Positions 11,385-21,900 of a stretch of DNA of 64,000 bases are shown here, one piece after another (position 1 is the first letter of the stretch; every line of letters starts with the position of its first letter). A model generated the notes under the pieces. The model searched no databases. It saw only the letters and a list, made by a program, of their open reading frames with translations, and was not told the DNA's origin. The position numbers and the translations under genes were made by a program. The stretch is from Caenorhabditis remanei. Lineage: Eukaryota; Nematoda; Chromadorea; Rhabditida; Rhabditidae. The stretch lies in NCBI RefSeq assembly GCF_010183535.1, contig NC_071330.1:15853717-15917716 (forward strand). The letters are read 5' to 3'.

Positions 11385-12590
11385 TGCAATTCTGAAAATT
11401 GTGAAACCCAAAAATTTGAATTGAGAAAAGTTTATATTTGTCACTTTATCTTCAAGCCCATAATTTAGAATCGCACTCAGAAACAACATTTATAAGAAAA
11501 TAAATTATAATCCAATCAAAAGGGTGTCTAATGTTTGGAATGGAAACTGGTCTATGGTTGTTTTCGGTTATTTTTGGTTAAAAATATAACTTTTGATGAA
11601 TAGAAATCAAAATTCACCCTCAGACTTGTTTCAATAAGAATAAAAATTATATTTCTAGATTCAGCTTTTCAAGACGCTTTGAATGAGTATAATCGTGACT
11701 ATATTTCGAAAACTTTAATTTTTTCTGAAATTTGGTGTCACGGATGGTCAAAATTCGAACATTTTCAAATCTATGTCATGATTATACTCATTCGAAGCGT
11801 TTTATCAAGCTGAATTTGAAAATATAACTTATATCTAATTTCGAACAAATTTTACCGGGTTAAGGTAGAAAAATTGATTTCCAAATTTTCGAAAAGTTTC
11901 GAAAATCTGTAACTTTTTGATTTTCAACTATTTCTATGTGATTTTTGTTGGAAAACACGCTTCTTAACTTCGAATTTGAGTGAAAGAATCATTTTTTGAA
12001 TGTACGGATCATGTCCCTCCACCAGGCTTGGTCGGATAATTTTATGAATTTTGCCGGGAATGCTCTGGGAATCTCAATAGTGTTATTTTTGGATGTATGT
12101 CACTGTGTTATTGATTTTTAACTGCATTTTGTCTGAATCAAAAAAGTGTCTCTTGAGTTATGGCGATTTTATCCGAAATTTTTTATCCGAATTTTATCCG
12201 AAAAAAAGTCGGATAAAAGTTTCATAATTTTTCATAAACGTGGCTACAAACGAAAAAATAAGTGTAAAAGTGTTCAACTCGATAATATCTAGAATTATAG
12301 ATAGCCAACTGGTTCTGAGAAATTGAGTGCGCAAAGTTAAACGATTTTTATCCGACTTTCTCCGACTTTTTCTCCGACCAAGCCTGCCCTCCACCAGTGC
12401 TCTTTGTTGGCCTCCTGCTGAGTTGTTCCATTGAAGTCCACCCACGGGAACGTGACAAACCAAATGTTACATTCTGGTTTTTTGGCTCCTATTGAATCAA
12501 TTTTAATATTGAAAAAAATGGTTTGGAATGCAAACTAGGAATCCGCATGAATAGGAACAGTTCAACTGTGCAACAAACATCCCGTACAAA
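11385..12590. repeat. Left arm of a large inverted duplication
   Basis: Matches 17402-18345 in inverse orientation through many separate blocks: AAGGGTGTCTAATGTTTGGA, TCAAGACGCTTTGAATGAGT, ACGGATCATGTCC and GAGTTGTTCCATTGAAGTCC, in the mirrored order. Its first 115 bp resemble the 3' UTR of the seven-helix gene (13820-13930), so the arm includes another remnant of that locus. An extra 364-bp insert (12023-12386) is absent from the right arm. Confidence 0.75.
12023..12386. mobile_element. hAT-type miniature transposon with 8-bp target duplication
   Basis: Terminal inverted repeats CAGGCTTGGTCGGA and TCCGACCAAGCCTG. Perfect 8-bp flanking duplication CCCTCCAC at 12015-12022 and 12387-12394. The mirrored arm near 17620 and a third copy near 16600 carry the uninterrupted site. 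No transposase, so non-autonomous. CAGG ends plus an 8-bp duplication are known hAT marks. Confidence 0.88.
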
Positions 12591-12847
12591 AAAGTGTGAA
12601 ATCCCGATTCTTTCTCTGAAAGATTTCCCTATTTTCAGCAGTCTCTACATTTCCTCTTTCTGATTTCTCTTTATGAATAAATTCAGAGTGTTGTTTGTAA
12701 TAAGAATGTTTTCTCTGAAAAGCTCCACCTCTCTCCTATAATTGCGGTGTCAGGTGTTTTTGAGTTGAGACAAATTGCATGTTTCAAGTGAGTATAAAAC
12801 AAGTGGCACCCCGAACCAGAATATTCTACTCACAGCTCTGGTGAAAA

Positions 12848-13841
12848 ATGAAACTTTATGTAAGCACCATATTTGATTTGATTAATATAACCGAGGGACC
12901 GGATCCAACACTTCATTATAGTAGTATACTCCTCGACTCCAAACTACATTCAATCTTTTCGCTGGTTTTATTTGGATTGTACATTTTCAAAATTTTCGAG
13001 AAAAAAGTGAGAATTTTTCAATTTGAGTTCAATGACTATTTGACCATTTCCAGACCTACCAATTCGAACACTTCAAGCAATTTCATGTTATCATGTACTT
13101 GTCAATATTCTCCACTATTTCCCTGCTTTTATATCAGATTCAGCATTCAAAATATATCAATTTATTGTTTGTACCAGCCATGTTATTATTTACCACCCAA
13201 ACTTGTATACTAAATATGGTAATTTTATTTCAACTCACTATTATTGTCATGGGCAAAAAAACTTCAAAAAAGACAGATTTCCTTTTTTCGGCAGTTGCTG
13301 TAGCACTGCGATTAGCTGCGGGAGGGTGTAAGTGCTGAAAAACAGTTGATATTATAAATCATAATATTTACAGTAAGAGTCGTAATAGAAGTGGACAGTA
13401 TGAAACTGGTTCTACAATTCATGGAAACTATTTATTTGATTTTAAATGTCATTCTATTGATAATTATGGGAATACGATCGAAGATGGGAAAATTGAAAAT
13501 CAATCAATATATCGTTTGTCGAGTTGTCAATTCTCTTATATTGATTGCAAGTTTCAATGTGAGTTCGGATAGTTTCAACAACTCATAAACTCCCTTTTGA
13601 TAACATCCAGATATCTCTCCTCTTCTTCGTCTCCAAACAACTACTCTTTCCAACCGTCGAGAATCCTGAGGATATCATCGAATCAGAAGTGTATACATTC
13701 AACTTCTACTATCTCTCCTTCTTCTGGATTATCTCTGTTTATATCTGTTATTCTCTACCAGTACAGAGATTAGTGATAAGACAAGACACGCCAACGGAGA
13801 GAGTACAAGTAGTCACAGTGCTGACAATTGTGAAACCATAG
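12848..13841 (+). CDS. Seven-helix membrane protein, possible orphan serpentine receptor
   Basis: Four exons in one frame: 12848-13006, 13054-13327, 13374-13558 and 13611-13841 (TAG); introns are 46-52 nt; 282 residues. ATG 12848 follows a TATAAAA-like box near 12794. About seven hydrophobic stretches can be read: FSLVLFGLYIF (TM1), FHVIMYLSIFSTISLLLY (TM2), LLFVPAMLLFTTQTC then MVILFQLTIIVMG (TM3), FLFSAVAVALRLAAG (TM4), YLILNVILLIIMGI (TM5), SLILIASFNVISLLFFV (TM6) and FYYLSFFWIISVYICY (TM7). The short N-terminus has one N-I-T sequon. Topology and length suit a nematode chemoreceptor-like protein, but I cannot match a named family. Remnants of close relatives lie on both sides (8591-10785, about 11385-11500, 18210-18345, 18480-18650), so this is the surviving intact member of a local family. 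Confidence 0.7.
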
Positions 13842-14380
13842 AATTCAAATTGAGAATAATTTATGTTTGTCTCTTTTTTTTGAGCCTATAATTTCAAATA
13901 GCATTTGGAAACAATATTTATGAAAACACGAATGTTTATCTAATTTTTTCCTCAAATTCTACAAGATCTGTGATTCTTTTCTAGCCGAGACCACTACAAG
14001 TCATTATAAGAACTCCGTCTTCCGATTTGTAGAGCGGGGGCGTGATTTTTGAGTAGAGTCTCTTTAAATATAAATTATTTAATATTTCTATTGAAAAGTC
14101 CATTAGTATCTTTTTTTCTGTAATAGAAATTATGGAATTGATTTTTTTAATTGAATGCAAACGTATTTATTGTTATCACCAAATCATCGCGAAATTATTA
14201 TCCCAAAAATTTTCCAATTACAGGGACATATGAGAACAGGATATCATAGCTGTCCAAGAAATTCCCAATACTTTCTGAAAAAAGCGGATATTATGAGGAT
14301 CCAAGTGTTAGTTCTCTTATAATCATAAAACACACAATGTGAACGTTTTTCTATTTAGGTCCTCATATAGACCAATCACC
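13842..14380. other. 3' UTR and spacer of the seven-helix gene
   Basis: The first 100 bp recur in damaged form near 11385 and, inverted, near 18210 and 18520. No further exon was seen. Confidence 0.45.
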
Positions 14381-14466
14381 TTCGGAAAAAACTTTTTTCC
14401 CTCGATTAACTGTTTTTTTCCGTTTTTCCCAATAAATGAATCGAGGGAAAAAAGTTTTTTTCCGAA
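14381..14466. repeat. Perfect-looking hairpin with 27-bp arms
   Basis: TTCGGAAAAAACTTTTTTCC (14381 onward) pairs with its inverse ending at 14466; the loop is about 31 bp. An open frame of 142 codons (14339-14767) crosses it, so part of that frame is hairpin sequence; the rest has no recognisable domain. Confidence 0.75.
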
Positions 14467-14854
14467 TGTGAATAACCCCATTAATGTAACCATTGGCCAG
14501 CATGATGTTTCTTACAATCCGCTAAGTCTGAAGACACTCTCTGAAACTTCCGATTCTGAGAAAATTGAGAGTTTAGAGAAAATAGGAGATGTTGTTTCGC
14601 GCCTCAAAAACTTCTGTTTGAAAATTTTCGGATTCTTATCTCAGAAAATGTGGGCAAAGGCGCAAATAAAAGTAATCCGCTGCACTAATGCATTTTTTCC
14701 AACAATAAGAAACACTCATAAATTTAAATTCGTACCGACAGACCAAATCGGATTATTCTATATATAAAACGTGTGTGGGCTCTGTCTGTGGAATTGTCTG
14801 TCCGTTTTCCAGGATTTCCGCAAGATTTTTGAGAAATAAAAAAGAGAGCACACC

Positions 14855-14925
14855 ATCGGCAAAATTCGAACCCTTGCCCTCTCAGACACAGACGTGAGCG
14901 TTAACCACTCGGCCACCACAGGTGA
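14855..14925 (-). pseudogene. tRNA-Ser-like sequence, degenerate
   Basis: On the minus strand an A-box-like TGGCCGAGTGGTTAACGC and a B-box-like GGGTTCGAATTTT lie at tRNA spacing, as in serine tRNAs. The acceptor stem does not pair and the T stem relies on G-U pairs. It abuts the inverted end of the next element. Probably a tRNA-derived fragment, not a working gene. Confidence 0.45.
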
Positions 14926-15975
14926 ACCGCTGTGGATCCTATATGTGATCGCGCGGTGGCGTATATGCAGCTAGAAAGAATCAGGGTTGTGTCCTATATG
15001 TGTCCATATGGATCCACGCGCGGTCGGCCGAAAAGCGTGTGGCGCATATGGACCGTATATGGATAGCACATCAACATTAATTCTACCAACCGTATTTGGT
15101 TGATTATTGTGTATGAAACGCTATAAAGGCCTAATTCATTGTTGTAATTGTTATGTTATGCTATAATGTTGTTTTACTTTTCCTTTTTCAACTTGTTCAC
15201 TTTCCATTTCTCGGACTTGTACATTTTCTCCGTTTTTTCTCAAAGTTCTTAATTTTTAACAGATAATGGCAATACTTCGTGAAAAATTGAAAACCACACA
15301 GGATTTCATATTTAAAAAAATTAGATTGGCGGTTATAAAACAATTTTTGCTGCTCGGGCTTTTCTTTTAACTCTGAAAGAAAAATTATACCCGTCGATGA
15401 AATTCGAAGCCTTTTATTTTGACTTTACTTCGGTATGACAACTGCTTATTTTCTTACCTTTAAATCCACCTGAAAAATATGATTTCTTAACATACCGAAG
15501 TAAAGAAAAACACAAGAATCGAACTTCTCAACATAAAGTAAAACTCAAAGTTACTTGAGAAAACGACAAGTTTTCTATTGAAAAAAGAAATTTCCGCATA
15601 TTTAAATATTTTTATTTTTACTTTTGAAGTTAGCCATCTTCTGTTTTCAGCAAAAAGAATGAAGAAATTCGCTGAAAAACTACGAGAAACGGAGAAAATG
15701 GGCCCGGACTTATAAAAAATAATGTCGCGTAGATTTACGGTAAACAACACGCCCACGTGTAATTCCGGAGCGTCGTTGCGGCGGCCGGCCGCTAGGCTCA
15801 AATATGGACCATATATGGAACGTATGTGGATGCTATATGGATGCACGCGCGGCCAGTACACAGAAAAGACGACAGCACATATACGCCACACGCGCGGTCC
15901 ACGTTTCATTTGGGGACACATATAGGACGCTATATGCACACTTTCACATATAGGATCCATCGCGGTTCACCTGTG
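14917..15975. mobile_element. DNA element of 1.06 kb with CACAGGTGAACCGC ends
   Basis: CACAGGTGAACCGC at 14917 is mirrored by GCGGTTCACCTGTG ending at 15975, and both subterminal zones carry many TATATGG/CCATATA and ACGCGCGG motifs in inverse order. A second inner inverted pair contains CTTTACTTCGGTATG (about 15421) and its inverse (about 15490). No clear target duplication and no transposase were seen. Confidence 0.7.
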
Positions 15976-16584
15976 ACGTGAACACTTTTCTGAAAGGTGT
16001 GAACGGGAAAATAAGAAGATGTCCGCCGAAGGCGGGGTAGCCAGACTGGTAACAAATATGATGAAAACCTACTACGCATTAGCTTTTTTGCAAGTTTTGC
16101 AATTTTTCTAATTGGAATTCTGGCATTCTAATAACTCACGTAGAAAATTCCCTGCTGCGCTCGCCTGAAAAAAATATTTTTTTCTTCTTTGCTACTTCAA
16201 AGCTTTTTTACCAATTTCGTGTCTAGTTCTTGGAGTGTATATCCTAGGCCACCGACTGCAATGAATGAATAAATTTTATTTCGACTGATTGAAATCCTGA
16301 CACTCTAATAACTTACTTTGTTTAATCTGTCTTTGAACGTTTTCCTGAAAAAAAGTATTTTGCTAAGCTTCAAAATTGTTTTGATAGTCTTACCTGAGTT
16401 TCGGTAGTTTTCTCACTCACAATTTTGGCAGGTGTTTCGAGACGATCCTGAACAAAAAAAAGTCATAGAAAAAAAACTTTCTTACCTCTGTCTTTAGTAT
16501 AACAGGGTCTCTTTCATTCGGAGGGGCAGCCTCTGCCATGTGTACATGGTAGAGTACCAAAACGAGGAAAAATATTATTTTCAT
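15930..16584 (-). CDS. Small secreted protein, unassigned
   Basis: Exons on the minus strand: 16584-16486, 16447-16394, 16344-16317, 16255-16212, 16164-16140 and, less surely, 16045-15930 (TAG). All borders are GT/AG and all phases agree. The N-terminus MKIIFFLVLVLYHVHMAEA is a typical signal peptide, cut likely before APPNERD. The mature part is short, polar and Lys/Glu/Gln-rich (KTEDRLETPAKIVSEKTTET), without a Cys framework. The exon 3-intron and exon 5-intron units are duplicates (shared TTATTAGARTGYCAG after the donor), so the gene grew by internal duplication. Exon 6 runs into the inverted end of the element at 14917-15975, so its last 16 or so residues are transposon sequence; the native 3' end may be lost. 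The start is supported by the signal peptide. Function unknown. Confidence 0.6.
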
Positions 16585-17401
16585 TCTTTAGAATGTACGG
16601 ATCATGTCCCCACCGGTGCCCTTTTATATTGATGGCACTGTTCAATTGAAGAATCTGTCAAAAAAATGAAAAGTTGGAAATTTTCGAAAACTTTCTAAAA
16701 CTTTGAGGATTACGATATGCGCCATTTGCTCTGTTGCTTGGTCAATTTTTACATTTTTCGACTATTTATTCATTCTCCAGTAGGATTCATTGAACAGCAA
16801 ACTAAAAAAACTGAGAAATATACAACTGACAATTTGAGACCTTCTAATTCAAAATTTCTCAATTTTCCCCCCACTACCTGTAAAACTTGATCGCTCACAA
16901 CAAAACTTGACGGTAATGTAAGAGAATTAACGAAAGACTATATCATGGGTGAGTATACCTCATTACTTTCATGTGTATTGCGTCTGAAATGTGTCCGATT
17001 CCCTGAAACTTATTTTGAAAGGTAGCTGAAATTTCCAGTAAAGTTGGCATAATATTTTTTGTACAAATCGATCTGTTAATTCTGTCGATCATCAATTTTT
17101 CCTGACTATGATTTGAAAATCCGGAAACAGCTGTTTATTTTTAAGTACATAAAACATGAACAATTGAGTTCTTTTTATTTTTCGAACTCAGCTTGTCTAG
17201 AGCTTTCATTTGAAATTAATCATACCTAGGTTCGGGTCCCGCCACGAAATTTGGATTTTTGGGTTACTGTAGTTTTTTTCCGGTGGGACATATCTTGTTT
17301 GGTTTTTTCACCATCAAAGTTACTTTTAAACCATTGTTGTTTTATGTAACTGTTGTGTCAATCTTATACCAAATTACTCTCAATCAGAATTTGAAGTTAT
17401 C
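16585..17401. other. Spacer; no gene recognised
   Basis: Just upstream of the secreted-protein ATG, 16591-16640 repeats the ACGGATCATGTCC...GGTGCCC block of the inverted duplication. The rest is AT-rich with no supported exon. Confidence 0.45.
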
Positions 17402-18345
17402 AGCTAAAACAACCGAGCACACTTTTTTGTACCGGATGCTTGTTGCACAGTTGAACTATTCCTATTCATGAGGATTCCTAGTTTCGATTCCACTTTTTTT
17501 AATATTCAAACTGACTGAATAGGAGCCAAAACGCCAGAATGTAACATTTGGTTTATCACGTACCTGTGGGTGGATTTCAATGGAACAACTCAGCAGGAGG
17601 TTATGAAAGGGCACCGGTGGGGGGACATGCTCCGTACATTTGCAAAAATGACTCTTTGACTCAAATTCGAAGTTAAGCGGCTTGTTTTCCAACAAAATCA
17701 CATAGAAATAGTTGAAAATTCGAATAGTTACAGGTTTTCGAAACTTTTCGAAAATTTCGAAACCGGTTTTTCTACCGTGGCGCGTTTAGACTTGCTTGAA
17801 TTTCTATGAAAACTGTATTTTTAAATTCAGCTCGTCAAGACGCTTCAAATGTGTATAATCATGACATAGTTTAAAAATGTTCGAATTTTGACCATCCGTG
17901 ATACCAATTTCAGAAAAATTAAAGTTTGTCAGAATACAGTCATGATTATACTCATTTGAAGCGTCTTGAAAATCTGAATTCAGAAATATTGTTTTTATTT
18001 GATTTGGAGCAAGTCTGACAGAGTTACGATAGAAATTATGAAATAGAAGCTCTGTAATTATTTGCATTTCAAAAATTTTGCTGTGATCTTCGCAGGATTT
18101 TTACAGCAATTGTAACAACTTGGTGTGAATTTTGATTTCTATTCATCAAATATTATATTTTCAACCAAAAATAACCAACAACGACCATAGACCAGTTCCC
18201 ATTCCAAACATTAGACACCCTTTTGATTGGATTATAATTTATTTTCTTATAAATGTTGTTTCTAAGTGCGATTCCAAATTATATGCTTCAAAAATAAGTG
18301 ACAAGTATAAATTATTCTCGATTCGAATTCTTTGATTCTCAATTC
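17402..18345. repeat. Right arm of the large inverted duplication
   Basis: Mirror of 11385-12590 as described there. It contains one ATAATCATG foldback copy (17822-17984) that is also present in the left arm (11651-11823), so that repeat pre-dates the duplication. The 3' UTR remnant of a seven-helix gene lies at 18210-18345, minus orientation. Confidence 0.75.
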
Positions 18346-18915
18346 TCAACATTGCATTACAAATTTACAGGTATTCAAAGATGTCTGGAAAAAAGTAGTT
18401 TGGGTTATATAAGGAAATTTGTAAACTTGAAAATTGATAAAACGCAAAAAAGACGCTTCGAATGAGTATAATTATGCCTAGGTTCTACAAAAGAAACATT
18501 AGACACCCTTTTGATTGAATTATAATTTATTTTTTTCATAAATGTTGTTTCTAGGTCCGATTCCAAATTATAGGCTTTGAAAAGTATCTCAATTCCAATT
18601 CTTTCACTCCCAATTGGAATTTCAATAAAAAATAAAAACATGGCTTAACTTTCCAAAAATCTGGAAAACTCGGCCATATTTTGAACCCAGTCATGATTAT
18701 ACTTATTCAAAGAGTCTGGAATTGACATGCTAGAAGACTTTATTCATTTTATAAGATAAAATAAAAAAGCAAGATTAGACAGAAAATAAGCGGAGTAAAA
18801 AATAATATCATCAATAAATTGAAACGCAAAAAAGTTATTTTTAAAAAATCGGTGATTAATTTTTTGTTGGCAATTGGAGCAGCTTGCAGTAAGGAAGCAG
18901 AAGAAGAAGGAATGT
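18346..18915. other. Spacer with another gene-family remnant
   Basis: 18480-18650 repeats the 3' UTR-like segment again (ACACCCTTTTGATTGAATTA). It lies between two ATAATCATG half copies (18463 and 18691). A possible poly(A) signal for the calpain gene lies near 18745 on the minus strand. Confidence 0.5.
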
Positions 18916-21900
18916 TTTAGAGAAGGCTGAAAAAACACAAACTTTATAGGATTACGGTACTTTTCGTTTCAAGACCCCTACCTCGATTTCAGTGTTCCAT
19001 TTGCATAGCATCTCAAAAGGAACTTAGCATCATCATAAGCGTCAAAAGTGCACGGAACAATGACATATTCTCCAGGAGGCACACGGAAACGTACAGTAAC
19101 CTCACGGGTGTTCACGAATACAGTAGTCCGAGCGATCGGACGATTTTGAGCGAAAAATTGGGCGGTTAGAGGGCTCCGAGCCCCAGTGGCAGAGTAAATG
19201 GACACTCCGATCGGCAATAAATCTTTACCCTTGGATCGGAGCTCCCGGCGGTTTTTCTGAAGAACCGCCACGATTACTGTAACGTTTCCGTCTTCTTCGA
19301 TTGACGACGCCGGCGCGGAGAAGTAGGTTGAGTACTGTGGATTCTTAGGGTAGGTGGATGGGTTGTTGTTGCAGCCGCCTGCGGTGCCTTTTCTGAAATT
19401 TTCAATAACTTGATGTAGGTTTATAAAAAATAGAAAAAATCGGCAATTTTTGGTGCAAAGATCATAATAGGTGAAAAATTTGGTAAGTTAGAGATTTTTG
19501 AAAATTTTCGAAATTCTTCGAAAATATGATATTCCTTAAACCGTCATAAGTCTGTCAGATCTAATTTTTAATTAAATAATTAAATTCAGCACATTAAGAC
19601 GGTTTGAATGAGTATAATCATGCCTATATTCCGACAATTTTAGACTTGCTGGCGCGCCTTGGACGCGTTTTTTGGAAAATGATGCATCTGTTCAGTTTTT
19701 GGCGGTTTTTCTCTGATTTTTTATTGAAAATTGTTATTTTCAAAGTTTTGGACACCAGACATAATAATTTTCGACTGAAAACCAATGAAAACCAGTCAAA
19801 AATTGATCAAATGCAAATTTTCCAAAAAACGCGTCCCAGGCGCGCCAGACAGTCTAATATTGTCGTTTTTGGCTGTAAAACATTTGGTAAAACATGCAAA
19901 AAGTGCGTATGACGTTTAAAGTTTGAAAAAATATTGTTTTCAATCAAAAAAACCGCTGAAAATCGTCTAAAATTGGTCAAGTGCACCATTTTTTTTAACG
20001 CGTCCAAGGCGCGCCAGCTAGTCCAAAATTGCTGGAATATAGACATGGTTATACTCATTTGAACCGTCTTAACGTGCTGAATCCGAATTTTTGATTAGAA
20101 ATTAGTTTGTAGCAAGACCAAGAAACTTATAACGATTCAAAGATAAAAATTATTGAAACTTTTCAAAAAGCTCTATCTTTGTGAATATCCATCCGATTTT
20201 TTTGATTTTTAGCTCAAAATATAGCAAATTTTTTACTCAAAACTCACTTGGAACTCCACTCGCCGTCCTCCATCACTTCATGCCATTGATGTTCCTCTTC
20301 TGGCGACGTCTCAGTCGCCCGATTGACTCCAGTCATTTCAGCGATCTCATCGAATATTTCAGCAGTCAGATTGCATGCTTCCATTTGGGTGAAATTCGCG
20401 AAAAAGTCCTCAAATGACATCCAAAACTCGCCGTCTCTCGCGAATTGTACATCGATCTGTTTTTTTGTGGCCTCGTCGATTTTCGACCATTCCGGGGACC
20501 CATCACTCCACGCGCCGTTCCATTCCTGAAAATCTGTCTGTCTGTCTGTCCGAATATCCGGATGTCCACCACCTACCTTCTCATTTCCCCATGGATTCCG
20601 TAGTCTCATTAGTGTCAAGTCCTGGCCGTAATATTGGATACTGTGGATAGCAGTGATACTGTAGGCGTGACCGCACACAAGTCCGTTGCGCAGTTGAGCC
20701 TCTTTGATGTTCGCGTCGGCCTATAAGAAGGTAAAATTATGATTTTTGAATTTAGGAGGATGAGAGCTTTCAGAAAAGTATAATCATGCCTATATTCTGA
20801 GAATTTTGATTTTTGACCCTGACGGGAACCAAAATTTCGAAAATTTTAAATATTGGCATGATTATACTCATTTGAAAGGTCTTGTCACCCTGAATCTAAA
20901 AATACGAACAAAAATTAATTTGGAGCAAAAACTAAGAAGATACGGTAGTTATAGTCAAGAGATCAGAGCGCAGAGACACCAGACACTCTGCGTCTCTAAC
21001 CCCAAAATTCAAAATTTTCAGAATATATGCATCATTATACTTTTCTAAAAGCTGAGAACATGTTGAGTAAAATTTGAGTACTAATATGTCTTCAAAACTA
21101 TCAAATTTCAAAATTTCAGAATTTTCCGATTTTTTGAAAAAAAAATTGAAAATCTGAAATTTTCAGAATATAGCCATGATTATACTTTTCTGAAAGCTCT
21201 CAGTTTTTTCATTCTGATAATTTATGTTTCATGGGTCCTGACACGAAATCAAGGGGGTTCCTCTAGCTGGAGCATTTTCGAAAATTTTCGAAAACTCTAC
21301 CTTTCCAAGTTTTCAACCGATTTTTATGGTTTTTTCACCAAAATTTGCAGAATTTCTTCTATTTTTTTATAAACCTACATCAATAGAGCACCCAAACAAC
21401 GATCCCATCTCCATTCCCTTCACCAACGCCGCCAATACAGTAGCCTTATCACTTTTCCGCAAATCGAAGTACTCAGTGAGACCGCCCGTGAAATCTTCCA
21501 ACGCCTCGGCCGTCGTTCCACCGTCCAAATTCTCGTATCCTCCGTGTAGCTTCGCGTACGCCTTCTCAACGAGAGCACTCCAGAATTCGGTGTTATCCGC
21601 CGAATGGAGATAGTACAACTTGTTGTTGACAGTCGGGAGACGGTCGTCGACAACCACGTCGACCCACTTACCGTAGTGCCAGAATTGGAAGTGGAAGATC
21701 CCTAAAATGGAAAATTTGGGTTATTTTAGGGTACCTGACAAAAAATCTTGGAAAAATACTCAAAAACTGATGAGTTATGGAATTTCGAAAATTTTCGAAA
21801 ATTTTCGAAAATTGAAAATTGACCATAATTTTCTTAAATCTGAATTTTGGCTTAAAATGCTGGAAATCGTAAGAAATTTACGTAAAAATTAAATCCAATC

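Noticed and set aside
14339..14767. 142-codon open frame
   Set aside because: Its first third is a perfect hairpin and the remainder has no recognisable domain or supporting splice sites.
15487..15960. 157-codon minus-strand frame inside the 1.06-kb element
   Set aside because: It crosses an internal inverted repeat and both subterminal repeat zones; no transposase motif.
20530..20552. TCTG microsatellite in a 51-nt calpain intron
   Set aside because: Simple repeat in a short intron between two conserved exons; no evidence of function.
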